Shown here in pieces: positions 12,161-24,905 of a DNA stretch of 64,000 nt. The position numbers and the translations under genes were made by a program. Each line of letters begins with the position of its first letter. The first letter of the stretch is position 1. This DNA comes from Callipepla californica brunnescens (taxonomy: Eukaryota; Chordata; Aves; Galliformes; Odontophoridae), in NCBI GenBank assembly GCA_023055505.1, contig JALIRH010000004.1:14193368-14257367 (forward strand). Direction: 5' to 3'. The notes beneath the pieces are model-generated. The model was not told where the DNA came from. It was given only the letters and a program-made list of their open reading frames with translations, and made no database searches.

Positions 12161-14944
12161 CAGACACGTTTGTTTACTTGCAACGGCTGCATTTTTTGGT
12201 TCATCTGTTAAAATGAAGGAATCCAGAGGTATCAAAGAATATTATTTCCTCGAGAGAGGAAGAAGAGTTACTGTTTTTTCACAAAACACAAGAACAACCA
12301 GCAGATGTTAAGAGTAAGTGGTATTCACAGGCAGTAAATTCACTATGTTTTCAAAAGCAGAAACAAACTTTAAATCCAAAATACCCATTATCAAACAGCA
12401 GCATATGCATGTTAAACGTCACTGGTAGCGCCAGTTCAGCATGTAAAAATTCATTGCTTGCTTGGGACATGAGCTACTAATGGTTTCTCTGTTTATGCAC
12501 GAATCACATTATAGAGGTTAATCACCTTATTTAGGCATGTCCATTTGCCTCTCAGCTGCAGACATACAATGAGGCACACTTAGAACATAAGACTTTTTGG
12601 CAGAGCCATCCCTGGTACAGGTTAGCCCAGCTATGGGAAATATAGATTTCAATTAAATTGCCCTATAGCCATATTATCTTACTGAGCATAAATTTTCAAG
12701 ACATTAAGTGAAGATCATGTTACCTAGATCCTTTATTTTCTCCCTCGAGTTGCTGCTAATGATACATAGTAACTGCTGTTGGTTTTGCTCACCATTTAGA
12801 GGAAATAAATTATTTCAGTGAATTGAAATAAGTTCTTTTTAATAATAATTGGTTGCTCACAATCAATTTTTATACATTACACTCAGACCATTAGCTAGAA
12901 AACAGAATTTACTTGCTACAATTTATATATTCTTACTTACAAACTTAAATTATGGAGCTGATAACTCATAAAAAATACTGTAGTGCAACCGAAGACCTTT
13001 TATTTTTTCCTCTTTGATGCTGAAATAAAGTATTTAAGTGTATTTAAATGTGTTTTTTGTTTTTTGTTTTTTTAAGTTTGTAATGCTGGGATAAAGCTTG
13101 TTCTTTCACAGTTGAAATAGGCCTACTGTAAAATCCTGATGCAGGCTGGTGTTTCTTTTCCTTTAGACATTCAGTATTGTTAATTTACAGTAATATATGC
13201 AGATTAGGAAACAATATCATGACTCTCTCCATAAAACTAGGCAGTAAGTGAGCACTAGTAGGTTTCTGGATCAGATATTACTGTGGGAAAGCCTCAGTGG
13301 TTTTGTAATGCATGACTTCGTAGATGAACATATGTAGAAGGCAATTAGGACTGTTTCAATCCAAGTCGGAGTAGGAACAATTTGAAAATACAGAATATAA
13401 AAGTCTGACTCATTCTTCATTAGCACAGTTACATTATCTTCAGTTACACTATCAAAATGTGATATGCGAGTATTGAGAAAGAAACAAGGAGTTCTTAGTT
13501 GGAGTAAACTATATCTCACCAGACGGTAAGGAAACCTCCTATTTGGAATGACTTAACCTAACCAAATATCTAATTGCGTAAGAGCTGAAAGTTGCCCACA
13601 GCCAATAGTGTAAGTAGTCATCAGCAGGAAACGTTAATTAAGTTGTAACATGTTGAAATTCAGATTTGAACTGGTCACTCCAGCACCCTTTCTGTTTAAG
13701 CACGCATTCATATTACATCTGCCTGAAGCATCATTTTACTACTGTTAAAGTAAAATACTTTTTCATTGTATTTTTTCTTTCATGCCACTGTTCCTTCATG
13801 TCTGACACCTGCCCTTGAGGCTTGGATGTTATTTGGGTACAAGAAAAGAACTCAGTAGAAGTCAGAGGGTAAATAGATTGGATAGTTAACCATTTTCAGA
13901 CATGAAAAATGTACACACATGAAGCAGAAAGTGTTTAAGTCAGCTGCTACACAATATTTGTCTCTGTGTATGTAAAAGAAAAGTCCAAGGACACAGACGA
14001 GGATGCACTCTAGCTGAGCAGCTGACTGGCGGCACAAAAGAGCAGGTGCCAAGTGAAGCACTCTGTGTACCGCCGTGAAAGAAAAGGCTGTAGTAAGTTG
14101 TGTTTGTGCACTTACATGAGTCTGCATAGGTGAAATGGAAATGAAAATAAAATTTTTAAAAATGATTGGGTACTAAATAATGGTAGAATGAAACAGATGC
14201 TTCAGAATGCCTAATAAATATGCCTGCTGAAAGAATTACTGTGATTTAACTTCTTAAAGTTTTATGCTTGGCAAGACCATACATTTTGAAGGTATTCAAA
14301 TTGAAGAGACATAGTGCATGGTCTCTTCTGGTCTCTGTTATCTCTGTCAATATTACCACCGTCTAAAATTCAAGAACACTCGTGAAAAGACAGTCTACAA
14401 ATACTAAATGAAGAACAAATTAAGCACTAATACAATTAAACTAATAAACACAATGTTGATGACAGAATAGAATCTAGATTAATTTTGACTGCAAAAGACT
14501 TTTTATTATGTCTCCTTTCTATGCAACTTTTGTTTCTGAAGGGAAAATTATTGTTATTTAAATCAATCTCTACAACATTTTTTTTTTGTATAATGAACAT
14601 CAGAAATTGAAAAAATAGTAAAAATTCACATGCTTCTGTCCTCCTTTATTTCTCACACAGAAAGAAAATAGAAAAAGTGCAATAGAAAATGCTTTTGAAA
14701 GAAAAATTGTTAGTTTCACATTATACGCTGAAATGAATTCTGGCAGAATCCACAGGAAAAAATAAAAAGAAGAAATATAACTGCGTGCATTTATATGTAT
14801 TTCCATGTCCATGCCAATCAATAAATTAATTATTTTTTAAGCAAACAATTCTTCATAGAGTTCCATTCTGGAGATTCTTTCAGAATATTACTAGGAAATT
14901 GGATACTGGACGGCTGAAAGGAGTTTTCAGATGTCATTAGTTAC
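12161..14944. other. No gene recognised
   Basis: Two minus-strand stretches (13271-13540 and 13852-14127) have open frames next to possible acceptors. Their donors are poor or their phases ambiguous, so I do not call them. The stretch 13980-14110 is relatively rich in GC and CpG. No interspersed repeat recognised. Confidence 0.4.
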
Positions 14945-15011
14945 CCTCATGATTCAAGGCAAAGATCCCCAGAGTGATGATAAAAGCATTTTGAGAAGAC
15001 ACCAACCTAAT
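14945..15011 (-). other. Candidate minus-strand exon (unproven)
   Basis: On the minus strand, a TACTGTAG acceptor precedes 22 open codons and a GTAACT donor after GAGG. The peptide begins IRLVSSQNAFIITLGIFALN. The other two frames contain stops. Only 67 bp long, so chance is a serious alternative. Confidence 0.15.
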
Positions 15012-16963
15012 CTACAGTATAGCTTAAAGTCTCTAAATAGAAAGCATTCCTAACCGTTATAGGAAGTAAACTCTGATGCTCCTCTGCTTTTTTAATTAAA
15101 TAGAGCTTACTGATCTTGCAACAATCTGACTACTTCTAGTTAAAAGCAGATTAAGGGTGATAAATTAAAACCTTATATTCTCTCTCCAGAGGCTGTTCCT
15201 CCAACAAATGACTTGGACTTTAACAGCACCAACCTTAAATACATACATTAACACCAACACAGATGTTTTCCTCTCTCTATGAGAGAAAGTTTTATTGAAC
15301 TTTTATAATAATCTTGTGCAGTAAGTGAAAGACGGCATTAATATAATCACTTCAAACTATGCTAACAATCTACTGTATGCATGATGCTATGATGTTTAAA
15401 AATATAGCTGAAATTTGAATAGACTATTTCACATTCTGCAACTTAATGCTATATTCTCTTGGCACCAAAGGGAACTAACAAAAGCATCTTAAACAGATGC
15501 ATAAGCAAACAGCTTAAAATTGAATTTATTTTAATAACAGCCATCTTCTCCAAGGAAGTGGGTGCTTGCTTCTCTAAAGATGTTTATTAACAGATAAAAT
15601 AACTTTGATAAGAACAAAATGCTACTGTTGTTTCTAGCAGCATTATCCTAACTAATGAGTACTATTTAGTAACTATTTGAAACAACAAAATGAGATGCAG
15701 ATTCCCATATTTTTCAACTAAGATATGCAAATAAGACAAGCTGAAATTACATTTAGTAAGTGGTTACCAACATAAATATTCTTAGTGATATGTTCCACAT
15801 ATTAATTACCTAATGAGGAATGGCATTCTCAGGTCCCATAAGCACTCATTGTGTAAAAAGTGGTATACGTCACATCTTGAACGTATTAATCTAGAATGAT
15901 TTTACTTTATGGGTTTGGTTCACTTAGTTGCGGAGTAAATGATGTATGATATTTTAAATAGACAGGAAACATAATAAATCAGATCTTTTTATCCTGTGTC
16001 CCCACTGCTATCAAAAAAAGTGACTATAGACCCTTTCAGAAACTAGATAACATTAAGAAGTGACGTGCTATTCAGAAACATACATTACATTTTTGTGTTA
16101 CTGCTGATGATACAACATGAACTGAACCTGAAGAACAACAAAAAAGCCACTGAGCAAAGATTGTGATAAGAGTATTAAGACCTGGATCCTTGTTTGTAAT
16201 GCGGAGGATAGTAGAGGCCCAAAAAAAAAAAAAAAGATTCCAAGAATTGGTCAAAGGTCACTTTCTTTCAGATCTGAAATTAGTGAACGCCTAACTTTAA
16301 CCTCTGTTTATCAGAAACAGCTATTCTTAGAAATGCAGAAGATTAATCATATACAAGAATTGACTAACAGATAATTACTTATTTATAAAGAAATTGAAGA
16401 ATGAGAGCAAATAAGTACTTGGATCATACTAAGTTCATTATTTGCTCACAATGAAAAGCTCTGTTTATTTCTCCAGTGCCTTTAAAAGGAAAAATCTATG
16501 AGTATTTGTTATATTAAGATTCAGTAAAGAAGAAATTCTTGCAGATATTTTAATTATTTCTTCTCTTGAAAGCCATGTTGCATTGTACCTTGTAGTTCTT
16601 CACTTTTTCTTCAAAAATTTGTGTATTCCTTACAACTCCTAGAAGCGAAATAATTTCAACTCATTTAGACTGTTCTGCTTTGCCATGGGATACCTGTAAA
16701 CTTAGGCTATTTTTCTGTAATTATACTCAATTTAAGGGTATTTAATTCAATTGAATTTAATTCAATTTAAGAGAGGGCAAAGAGACAGTAACAGGTAAAT
16801 TCTGTAAAGAGCCACACAGTTCTGTTTGAGAAAGGAAGGTATTCACAAAGGCAATAGAAGACTACACTGAAAAAAGTCTAAATGTGTTCCTCCTTTTGAA
16901 TTGTCATGGTTTTATGAATTGTTATATTACTGATATTCCACATCATATCATCACATAGTGTAT
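15012..16963. other. No gene recognised
   Basis: AT-rich DNA. A short near-palindrome of TTAATTCAATTGAATTTAA type lies at about 16741-16770. No repeat family or convincing exon. Confidence 0.45.
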
Positions 16964-17455
16964 TGGGAGTTAAAAGAGTTCACGCTCTAGTTGCATGGAT
17001 CACCGATAGTTCTGGGTATACCTGTCTCAGAAGAGAGGAAGAACTACATTCCCCAGAGGACTGTGCGACGCTTTGTATTTTTACATGTTTCTGCCCAGAG
17101 GGAAAGATAAAAACTGTCTGCGGTCATGGGACCGTCTCTCTTCCCTTCAGGATTGAGCTCAGCAGTGGGTGTTTGTTGCAGCCGTCCACCTTCAGCGTTA
17201 GCATAAGGCCTTCAGTTTATCAGACACTCTCTCTTGCTCATTTTATTTGATACATTAGCCTCAATTACAATTATATTGAATTATATTGTGTTATTTTGCT
17301 TTCTGATATCTTATTTAGTAAATTAGCTTTCCTCCTCAGATAGTTGCTGCTCTTTTGTTCCTCAGCCTCACCCTTCTCCTTTTTTCCCTTTCCCTATTCC
17401 CTGGGCTGTGGGTCCATGGGTCCCCTGCCTCAAACCGTCCCGCAAACTGCTGACA
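16964..17455 (+). mobile_element. Solo LTR of an avian endogenous retrovirus (ERVL-like)
   Basis: This is a 492-bp unit beginning TGGGAGTT and ending CTGACA, as LTRs begin with TG and end with CA. It is flanked by TGTAT on the left and TGAAT on the right, a 5-bp target duplication with one mismatch; 5 bp is typical of ERVL-class insertions. The GATAAAAAC box near 17106 is a plausible TATA element. The 3' third is pyrimidine-rich. No primer-binding site, gag, pol or env sequence lies on either side, so it is a solo LTR left by recombination between two LTRs. Its GC content is higher than the flanks. The class call is inference from structure and memory of similar avian LTRs. Confidence 0.75.
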
Positions 17456-20400
17456 TGAATTCACAGAGGCATATCAATCAGCAGAATAAAAAATAAACAA
17501 AATAATACATAGAAAGTAGTATATAGATACCAATTATGCTAGGGAAAATTTGGCAACCCCACTCATCAACAAGGAATTTGTTAATCTGTAAGGAGAGAAA
17601 GCAATCTAAGTAAATTGGCCATTTGTATATCACAAGTCATAACATTACATACTTCTCCAGAGAAATATAGATTTCACTCTTACAGGGACAATTTCCTTGC
17701 TCCCTTGTCATACACCATTGTTTAATAAGTTCATGATAGCCTAGTCACAGGTCTTTTAATATCTTTCATAAAGAATTATGTTAGCCAACTAAGAAATACT
17801 TCTCTATGTTGGCACTACAAAGAAGAAAAAAAAACAAAAAAACAGATCTTTATCTCCTACAATATTTCATTTTGTTTTTTACTTTCATGTTTAAGATACT
17901 GACAGCTTCAGAAACTAATTCTAGAATTCCATGACATTGTAAAGTTATGGCAGATCAAGAAGTTAACTAGTGTTCACAATCATAACTTCCAAAAGGAATT
18001 AACAAATGAGTCTCATTAACTTCTGCTGGTGAACATAGAAATACATTTCTTCAGTCTTGAACAGCAAAAATTCATGCAGTTGTTAACTGTATTAGAAGAG
18101 TCAGGAAAAAGAGAAAAATGTAGTGTTTAAGGATGCTCTTTTCCACTATCCTTAAAGCACAATGGAAGAAGAAACTTTTGGAACGCAAGTTAAAGGAACT
18201 AGTAGCTAAAGCATAGATCTGATATTATATATGTTTTCCATTTTCCTCAGCATTTTATTTGGCTTCCTAGCAGCCACATGTAAACTTCTAGAAAAGTTTA
18301 AATCTTTGGTAGAAAGAGGATTGAACTGAGTAACTGTGATTACCTGCCTCTGGTAGAAAAGATGAACATTTACTATCCTGCGTAAAAGCTGTAGAATTGA
18401 TAACATGCTTCATGAAGGTAATTAAACTTTAAGAACCTCAAATGCTGAATAGCTATTTTATCAAATAGCAGACAGTAACTGAAAAAAGCTAAGATTTTGT
18501 TTAAATGAGTAGTTACAAACAATGTATGTTTGCCCACTGCCAACACATAAGGACTTCATGGTGTTCAAAATTCATTCTCTTGAAGAGAAGATTAATATGA
18601 CAAGAACATACTAATCACTTTAAAACATCAGACAAATTTCTAATGGTGACTACCATAAGTCTAGGATAAATTTAACACCAATCAGAGCACCCATCAATTC
18701 TGTGAAGGTACTCATTCAGTGCCTGAAATCAGTTACATCTCAAGCACCTTTGGGTATGTAAATCAGATCCTGTAAGACCAAGCTTCAATAGTTTTAAGGA
18801 TGGAAAGCCTACAAGAATCAGATCAAAGGACAAAATCCCTCACAGCCCACAAAAGAGCTAGTTTCTGGGAAGGGAAAACAGAATTATTGAATCATAAAAA
18901 TAGACCAGTAACGGTAATAAAAGCCACAAGAAAGCATATATTCCTTCTCCAAGCATATGTAAAAAACATTTCTACATCCCAGGATTTGTTTTCCTTTTCT
19001 GTTAAAGATAGGAAGAGGAAGCAAAGTCTGCCAAAATCACAGCTTGACAGAAACGCTAGAAGCGAGGGACAGAGCTACTACAAATACCAAGACAAATGAT
19101 CTGGGGACTGTAAACACTACAGCTGCAGAAAATGAAGTATTTCAGCTACAGAGAGAAAAAAAAAAAAAGAAAAGAAATAACTAGCCATAGACAGCACAGA
19201 CAAGGTAACAGTAGAAACAGAAGTAAGTTTTAAAACAGTGTCAGGAACATCTGTAAAGCAAGCAATCTGCAGAGACACTATATAAAAAAACTTCTAGCTT
19301 AACCAGCAAAGGAGCAGCTGTAGACAGAATACTGCTTTTCCTCCCACTATAAAGGAAAAGTAGCACAACCTAACTTATACAGCAGCTGCAGGAACTTGTA
19401 ATCACAATCAGAGTCTCATTTCATTCATCTGTGGTCATTAACAGTGTTACTTCCATCTTGTTAATTCATCTGCTGCATCCAATTTAGTTCTTGCCAACGA
19501 CTGAAAAGACCAAAGAGAAATGGCTCTGGGCTGGAGGCTTTTATCTATCTGAATAATGTATCGTGTTTTGCTCAGTTTCTTTAGAGTGGTTTATGATGCA
19601 GATGCTTGCAAGAGAAAGTACAATAAAACTAGAATATTTACAACAAGACAATAGGGTTAGTACATATTTTCAAGCTTCTAAGGGGAGTTTAAGTTGGCAG
19701 GTGAACTTGTATTTCAGAGCAGACCATGAAGTGGCTGCAAAATAGTATGATAGCACCCAAGAAAACACACATATGTATAAAGTGCTTTGGTTAAGTTCTA
19801 CTATGATTTGAGGAAAAGGAACACTGTAATGTCAGGATTATAAGGCTTCAGCTCTGCTAGAATATACAGCACATCCTGTGAAGATTTTAAGGGTTACTTG
19901 GGTTATTAAATCCACCTAAATGCTTTAAAAAATAGCTATGTGGATTACAACCTAATGTTCCAAACATGATTCTGTTATGTCATACAGTGACCCCTTCTTT
20001 TGACTTCATTGCACAAAACCCATATCTAATATATGCTGACTTTTACAGTCTGTAAAGGCCTATTGTAAATAGAAAAGACATTGAAAATTCACATCATTGT
20101 TTTTTCTGAGATTTGAACTATATTTGCATAATTGTAGTTGTTTACCCAAACTTACAGATCTTCACCTCTGAAGCAAGGCGAAATAATTACTAAAAAATAG
20201 ATTCTAAATCTTAAAAACAGCCCTATAAGTTTTTGAAACATACTATCTCCAGTCTGTTGTTATTCATGAAAGAATGAAGCATTTATTTACTTACTTACTT
20301 ACTTAAACTACCCTCAGGGTTTTTTGTTTGTTTGTTTGGGTTTTTGGAGTCGTAAATAGGGCTTGGTCTTTTATTGCTGTCCCAAATTCTGTTACAATTG

Positions 20401-20853
20401 TGTAAGCTAGATCTTATAAACCAGTGGTATCAATGCATACTTGTAAGTTTGCACTCCTTACCCATAAAGCTATGTAAAACATTCAGAAGGAAAGTTCATA
20501 AAACACTGGGACTGACAAAAAAGCATCAAATCACAAAACACATACTCAAGAAGAGATACTTGGCTAGGATTTTCTTCCAAACTGTTCAATTTTCAGTTTT
20601 TGAACTTGGTAAGTGAAAATTTCAGATCCATTTAGTAGGTTAAGTTTGAATATTCAAGCATGAAAGCAGAATCATCTTATTAAAACTGATAAAAATATAT
20701 CCTTAAGAAGTCAGACAAACCAACATTAAAATATTTGAACTGTTTAAAAAAAATCATGCAGAAAAGACTAAAGAGTGACAATCTGAAAAGACTATTCTGT
20801 GGTCTTCATAGCCTTATTCTTCAAACCTTGGCATAAATCTAACTGGAAAGGTC
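17456..20853. other. No gene recognised; simple repeats only
   Basis: AT-rich DNA with an A-rich tract near 19150 and TTAC/TTTG repeats near 20300. An open frame at 18800-19099 on the plus strand has no splice or family support. Confidence 0.45.
20287..20338. repeat. (TTAC)n and (TTTG)n microsatellites
   Basis: TTAC units at 20287-20305 and TTTG units at 20320-20338 lie close together. Confidence 0.9.
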
Positions 20854-21110
20854 TCAGACTTGTTCAGACTCCATAGTGAAAGGATCAAACAGTTCTGAAG
20901 TAATGAGGACTGGAATTGTTTGATTACTGTTACCAGGAACAAAAGTAAATGTTCCTATTAGACTGATTAAATCTTCACTGGCCATGCATTTGGGATAAAC
21001 AAGAGTAGCATTATGCAATATGCCATCATGAATTATTATAACCTGTTTGTAATCTTTCCATAGTGACCAATCAGAAGAAGAAACAAAAAAGAAAGTATAA
21101 AAACTGTAAT
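20854..21110 (-). other. Candidate minus-strand terminal exon (unproven)
   Basis: On the minus strand, a long T tract with AATTACAG is followed by an open frame to a stop at 20854. It contains DGILHNATLVYPK and IGTFTFVPGNSNQTIPV, which reads like beta-rich extracellular sequence with two N-glycosylation sequons (NAT, NQT). No donor is needed if it is terminal. The T tract may be a simple repeat, not a true polypyrimidine tract. No family recognised. Confidence 0.17.
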
Positions 21111-22444
21111 TAAAAAAAAAAAAAAAAGAGAGAGAAAGAGACTGAAAAGCACAATATTGGCATATCCTCCTTTTATTTCTTTCTTTTGGTTCTGTCTGTA
21201 AATCAGAGTTTCTAATCAACAAAGCAAAGCGCTCCAACCAAAGTTACATTAAAGGTACATTGCTAGTGGAAGACAAACAGGGTAATAGCAATGAGATATA
21301 GCTAAGAGTTCAGTTCGCTTTCGAGAAAAGAAAGCATAACTTCAAATCAATAGGATTTGATATCAAATTTGATATGAAATGAGAAAGTCTTCCATCATGC
21401 TGTTTCTGTGCATTGCCTGAACACCAACTGCAAGTTTGCATCCAGAGTCTACTACTTGTGTTTCAGTACAGAAGTTGCAAACTGAAATATGATTCTTTTG
21501 AGAAAATAGTATATGAATTTGGTTGAGTATATGCAAAAAATGAAGAATGAAAAAGAAAGATAAATATTTCAGGACAAATTATAAAGTCTATCAGGAGGAA
21601 GGAGCGTTGGCTTCTGTTTGGGAGCTGCACTACAGGCTGCTGCCTGACCTGCTAATACAAAACATGCCAGTATAGAGCTAGGGCTAAGTGCTTCAACTCA
21701 TCTTTCTCACTCTTGGGAAGCATCTTCTTATTACCTTTTTATTAGAAACGTAATTTCTCCTGTGCTCCAGATGATGTCTTACACTTTCAGCTTAATCTAG
21801 CAGAAAATATTTGAGAAAATGTGGTCCTAAATTTCCATTTACTGTTAGAGTTAGTCTTAGGCAATAAACAGTGGTGGATATTTCTGGTTTCTGTCTGGGT
21901 TTAAGACCTTTTCATTGGAATTATCTTTATTTAATGATTCTTGGCATATAGTAGTCTAGTGTCATAAAAGTACTCCTTTCTCAAACTAACAACCAAATTA
22001 ATTTTAATCCCCATTCTCCACTTTTCTGTTCTCTGCACTCTTCTTCCTGCACTATCATTTGTTCAGCCATTTTCTGTCACAGACAGCTGATGTAAAGAAG
22101 AATTAATTTCCCAACTTTGGCACTGATGTGAAGAAGTTGGAAGCATAGGCAGATAATTTTTGAGGATATTAGATAAGTTTTAGCTCATTGCCAGCCCTAA
22201 TAAAGGTTTATAATTTACAGACATGCAGAATGAACTTGAAAAGTCATAAATGATATTAAAGACTTCATAATTGAATGGAGAAATCATGATAACCAAGTGA
22301 CACTAGAAAAATAACTTTGTATGCATTATGATAAATCAAAACTATGTGACATGTGACATACAACTTTAATTCCAAAGCTTCCAAAAGATCTTAGAAATCA
22401 ATTATTCTACTCTAACTTCTTTCTCCAAACTCTGGAATCACCTT
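21111..22444. other. No gene recognised
   Basis: A poly-A/GA tract (21112-21140) is followed by AT-rich single-copy DNA up to the CR1 element. Confidence 0.5.
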
Positions 22445-23332
22445 ATAGAATCATAGAATCCTTAGATCCCTTAGAGCTCATCTAGTCCAACTCCCCTGCA
22501 ATGAACAGGAACATCCACAGCTAGATCAGGTTGCCCAGGGCCTGATCCAGCCTCACCTTAATAGTCTCCAGATATGGGACATCAACCACCTCTCTGGGCT
22601 ACCTGTTCCAGAGCCTCACCACTCTCACTGTAAAACACTTCTTCCATACATCTAAACTAAATCTACCATCTTTAAGATTGAAATAATTTTCTCTTGTTCT
22701 ATAACTACAGGACCTGCTAAAGAGTCTATGCTCTTTTCTCCTGTAGGTTTCCCTTTAGATACAGGAAGTCCTCTATCAGGTCACCTGGCAGCCTTCTCTT
22801 CTCCAGGCTGAACAGTCCTAGCTCTTTCATCCTGTCCTTGTAAGAGAGGTGTTCCATCCCTTGGATTATTTTTGTGGCCTTCCTCTGGTCATACTCCAGC
22901 AGCTTCATGTCTCTCCTGTACTGAGGAGTCCACATCTGGATGCATGGAGTAGAAGAACAGATCACCTCCCTTGACTTGCAGGCAACACCTCTTCTCATGC
23001 AGTCCAGGGCATGGTTGGCTTTCTGGTCTGTGAGGGCAAATTATTGGCTTGTGTCCAGCTTGTCATCCACCAGTACCCCCAGATCTTTTTCGATGGGGCT
23101 GCACTCAATCTTTTTTCTTCAGTTTGTATTGGTAGTGGAGGTTGCCTTGCCCTTGGATTTGTTGAACCTCATGAGGTTCACCTGGGACCACTGTTCAAGC
23201 CTGTCTAGGTCCCTCTGGATACCATCTTGTTCCTTTGGTGTGCCAATTGCACCCCACAGCTCGGTGTCATCAGCAAACTTGGAGGGAGTGCACTCGACCC
23301 CACTGTCATTAATGAAGATATTAAAGAGTATG
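22445..23332 (-). mobile_element. CR1 LINE fragment, 3' part, with RT remnant
   Basis: This is a chicken repeat 1 retrotransposon on the minus strand, cut off at its 5' end as nearly all CR1 copies are. Its 3' tail at the left edge reads TAGAATCATAGAATCC, the reverse complement of the CR1 terminal repeat. From the right, one reading frame covers the end of the reverse transcriptase. LFNIFIND is followed by FADD at 23266-23277 (part of the polymerase active site) and by QWSQVNLMRFN. Further on are KDLGVLVDDKLD and the C-terminal ELGLFSLEKRRLPGDLIEDF. The frame is unbroken by indels but has stops at 23119-23121 and 23041-23043 before the terminal one at 22726. It is a dead copy. Confidence 0.95.
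22726..23331 (-). pseudogene. CR1 reverse transcriptase C-terminal pseudogene
   Basis: This is the decayed coding part of the CR1 copy. The catalytic FADD box is kept, but the upstream fingers and palm motifs and the endonuclease are lost by 5' truncation. Two in-frame stops interrupt the rest. The conserved C-terminus (HLSYKDRMKELGLFSLEKRR) ends in a stop at 22726, followed by the CR1 3' untranslated region. Confidence 0.9.
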
Positions 23333-23810
23333 TGGCTTTTTTGTCGGTACTGCTATGCCTATTTGTTCAATAATCTGAATAGAGATATTACTTTTTCCCT
23401 TCCGCAATGGTGTGTGTATTTTATTAGTCCACAGACTAATAGGGTTATACATAATATGATACATATTATGGGGCAAGTAACTAATATTTCAGATTCTGGG
23501 GAAAGGTAATCATCTTCACATGAAGGATTTCAGCAAGACTGTTACACTCAGCAAAACCATGAACTTCCATGCAAACTTACCAAGAAACAAAAAGGTAGCA
23601 TGGATTAATCATATGAATATATTCTTTTTCTGACCCTTCACTGATTGAGAGAAGCTCCTTTGAAAACGACAGTAACAACAAAATCACCATATTTTGTGAG
23701 AGCTGTGAGTTGTGCGTATCTTAAAAGTCATCACTGTATCTTTGTTATCTCACTCTTTTTGCTCCATTTATTGCTTCTATTTACCTGTTGGGTTTTTCCT
23801 TGTATTGCAG
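23333..23810. other. No gene recognised; two adjacent perfect hairpins
   Basis: Just outside the CR1 breakpoint lie two tandem perfect inverted repeats. One is an 8-bp stem with a 4-nt loop at 23422-23441. The other is a 9-bp stem with a 3-nt loop at 23450-23470. They are too short to call as any element. Nothing else seen. Confidence 0.5.
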
Positions 23811-23897
23811 ATGACCATGAGCTGAGTGGAAGCCTGATTCCTGAGTTCAGGAACACAGTGGGATATGTTACATATAATTACCCATTGAAAAAGTTAG
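23811..23897 (+). other. Candidate plus-strand exon (unproven)
   Basis: A strong acceptor (pyrimidine tract then TTGTATTGCAG) and a TTAG/GTATCT donor bound 87 bp with one open frame. The frame reads DHELSGSLIPEFRNTVGYV and onward, compositionally like real protein. It starts and ends one base into a codon, matching the start phase of 27106-27272. I do not recognise the family. Both other frames have stops near the start. Confidence 0.27.
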
Positions 23898-24865
23898 GTA
23901 TCTGTGTCGTCTGCCATTGAGAGCTGTTGTGAAGGAGACAGAGCACACCTCCTCCTCAATGTGCCTATCTTGTCCACACAGCACTCAGCTGCACTTAGTT
24001 TGACCTCAGTTTGCTGTTCTCACTTCTTTTCTGGGTCTGGGAGCTGTCTTCTTGCAGCTTCCTTGAATGGTGGACTGAGGCTGACTCTGAGCCCTTGCTC
24101 TGGTTGAAATCCTGCCCCAACCTGCTGGCACAATCTCCTGGATACTTAGGGGCACCTTGCTCTGCAGCTTGTCTGCTTGTGCTGCTCCTTCACACAGGGC
24201 TTGTTTTCTTTCCCTCTCTGTGCTTGGATGGGAAGTGAAGGCTTAGTACTGTTGCTTTCATTTTGCCACCAGTCACTATCTAAGCTGAAAATCATCTATC
24301 TGACTCTTTGGCTTGGTCAATAATTGCCTATCTGTGTAATTCCCTCCTTTCTCTGACCTGAAGCGTCCTTTTTTATTATTTTACAATCACTTCCAGCAAT
24401 GCTCTGTTTTTCCTCTTCACCTAAATTTTATAACTTTCTACCTTCAAGGAACAGAGAGAACCTTACCATTACGAAGAAAAAAACAATAAAACAACCAAAT
24501 AAAGAGAACAAAAAGAAATTACTGATAAAGGCACACTTCCAAATGCCATCAGTAACAGGAATAGTGACAGTGTGTGCCTGGAATAACTTATCATAAAAGG
24601 ATGCAAATCAAAACCCATTTCCCTTTATTTTTCTTTGTTGACAGCAGATGTTCTGAACATTAAAATCAGACAGCGAATATGTGGATGTATTAAATGAGTC
24701 TCTAGGATGACTGGCAGTCTGGAGTTGCAGGGAACTGACTGATGACCAAGTTTACTGACTTTGAGGCTATTGTGGAGTTCATAAAAAGGAGATGCCAACT
24801 CAGAGTTTGATTAATAGTTTTGTCTAGAAACTAAATTATTCAACAATTAAAGCTACACTTTAAGG

Positions 24866-24867
24866 AT

Positions 24868-24899
<32 letters not shown>

Positions 24900-24905
24900 T
24901 TTTTG
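24866..24905. repeat. (TA)n microsatellite
   Basis: About 17 TA units with one AA interruption, ending in a T run. Confidence 0.95.

Noticed and set aside
13191..13244. Plus-strand block between TTTACAG and GTAAGT
   Set aside because: Only about 54 bp, one open frame with AT-rich composition; expected by chance.
13852..14127. GC-richer minus-strand open frame with a good acceptor
   Set aside because: Two frames are open, the best GTAAGT lies only 6 bp after the acceptor, and no downstream donor is convincing.
16072..16254. Minus-strand frame with a TTGTTGTTCTTCAG acceptor
   Set aside because: The following frame is only about 13 codons before a poor donor; not distinguishable from noise.
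22940..23509. 189-codon plus-strand open frame
   Set aside because: It is the antisense shadow of the CR1 reverse-transcriptase region.
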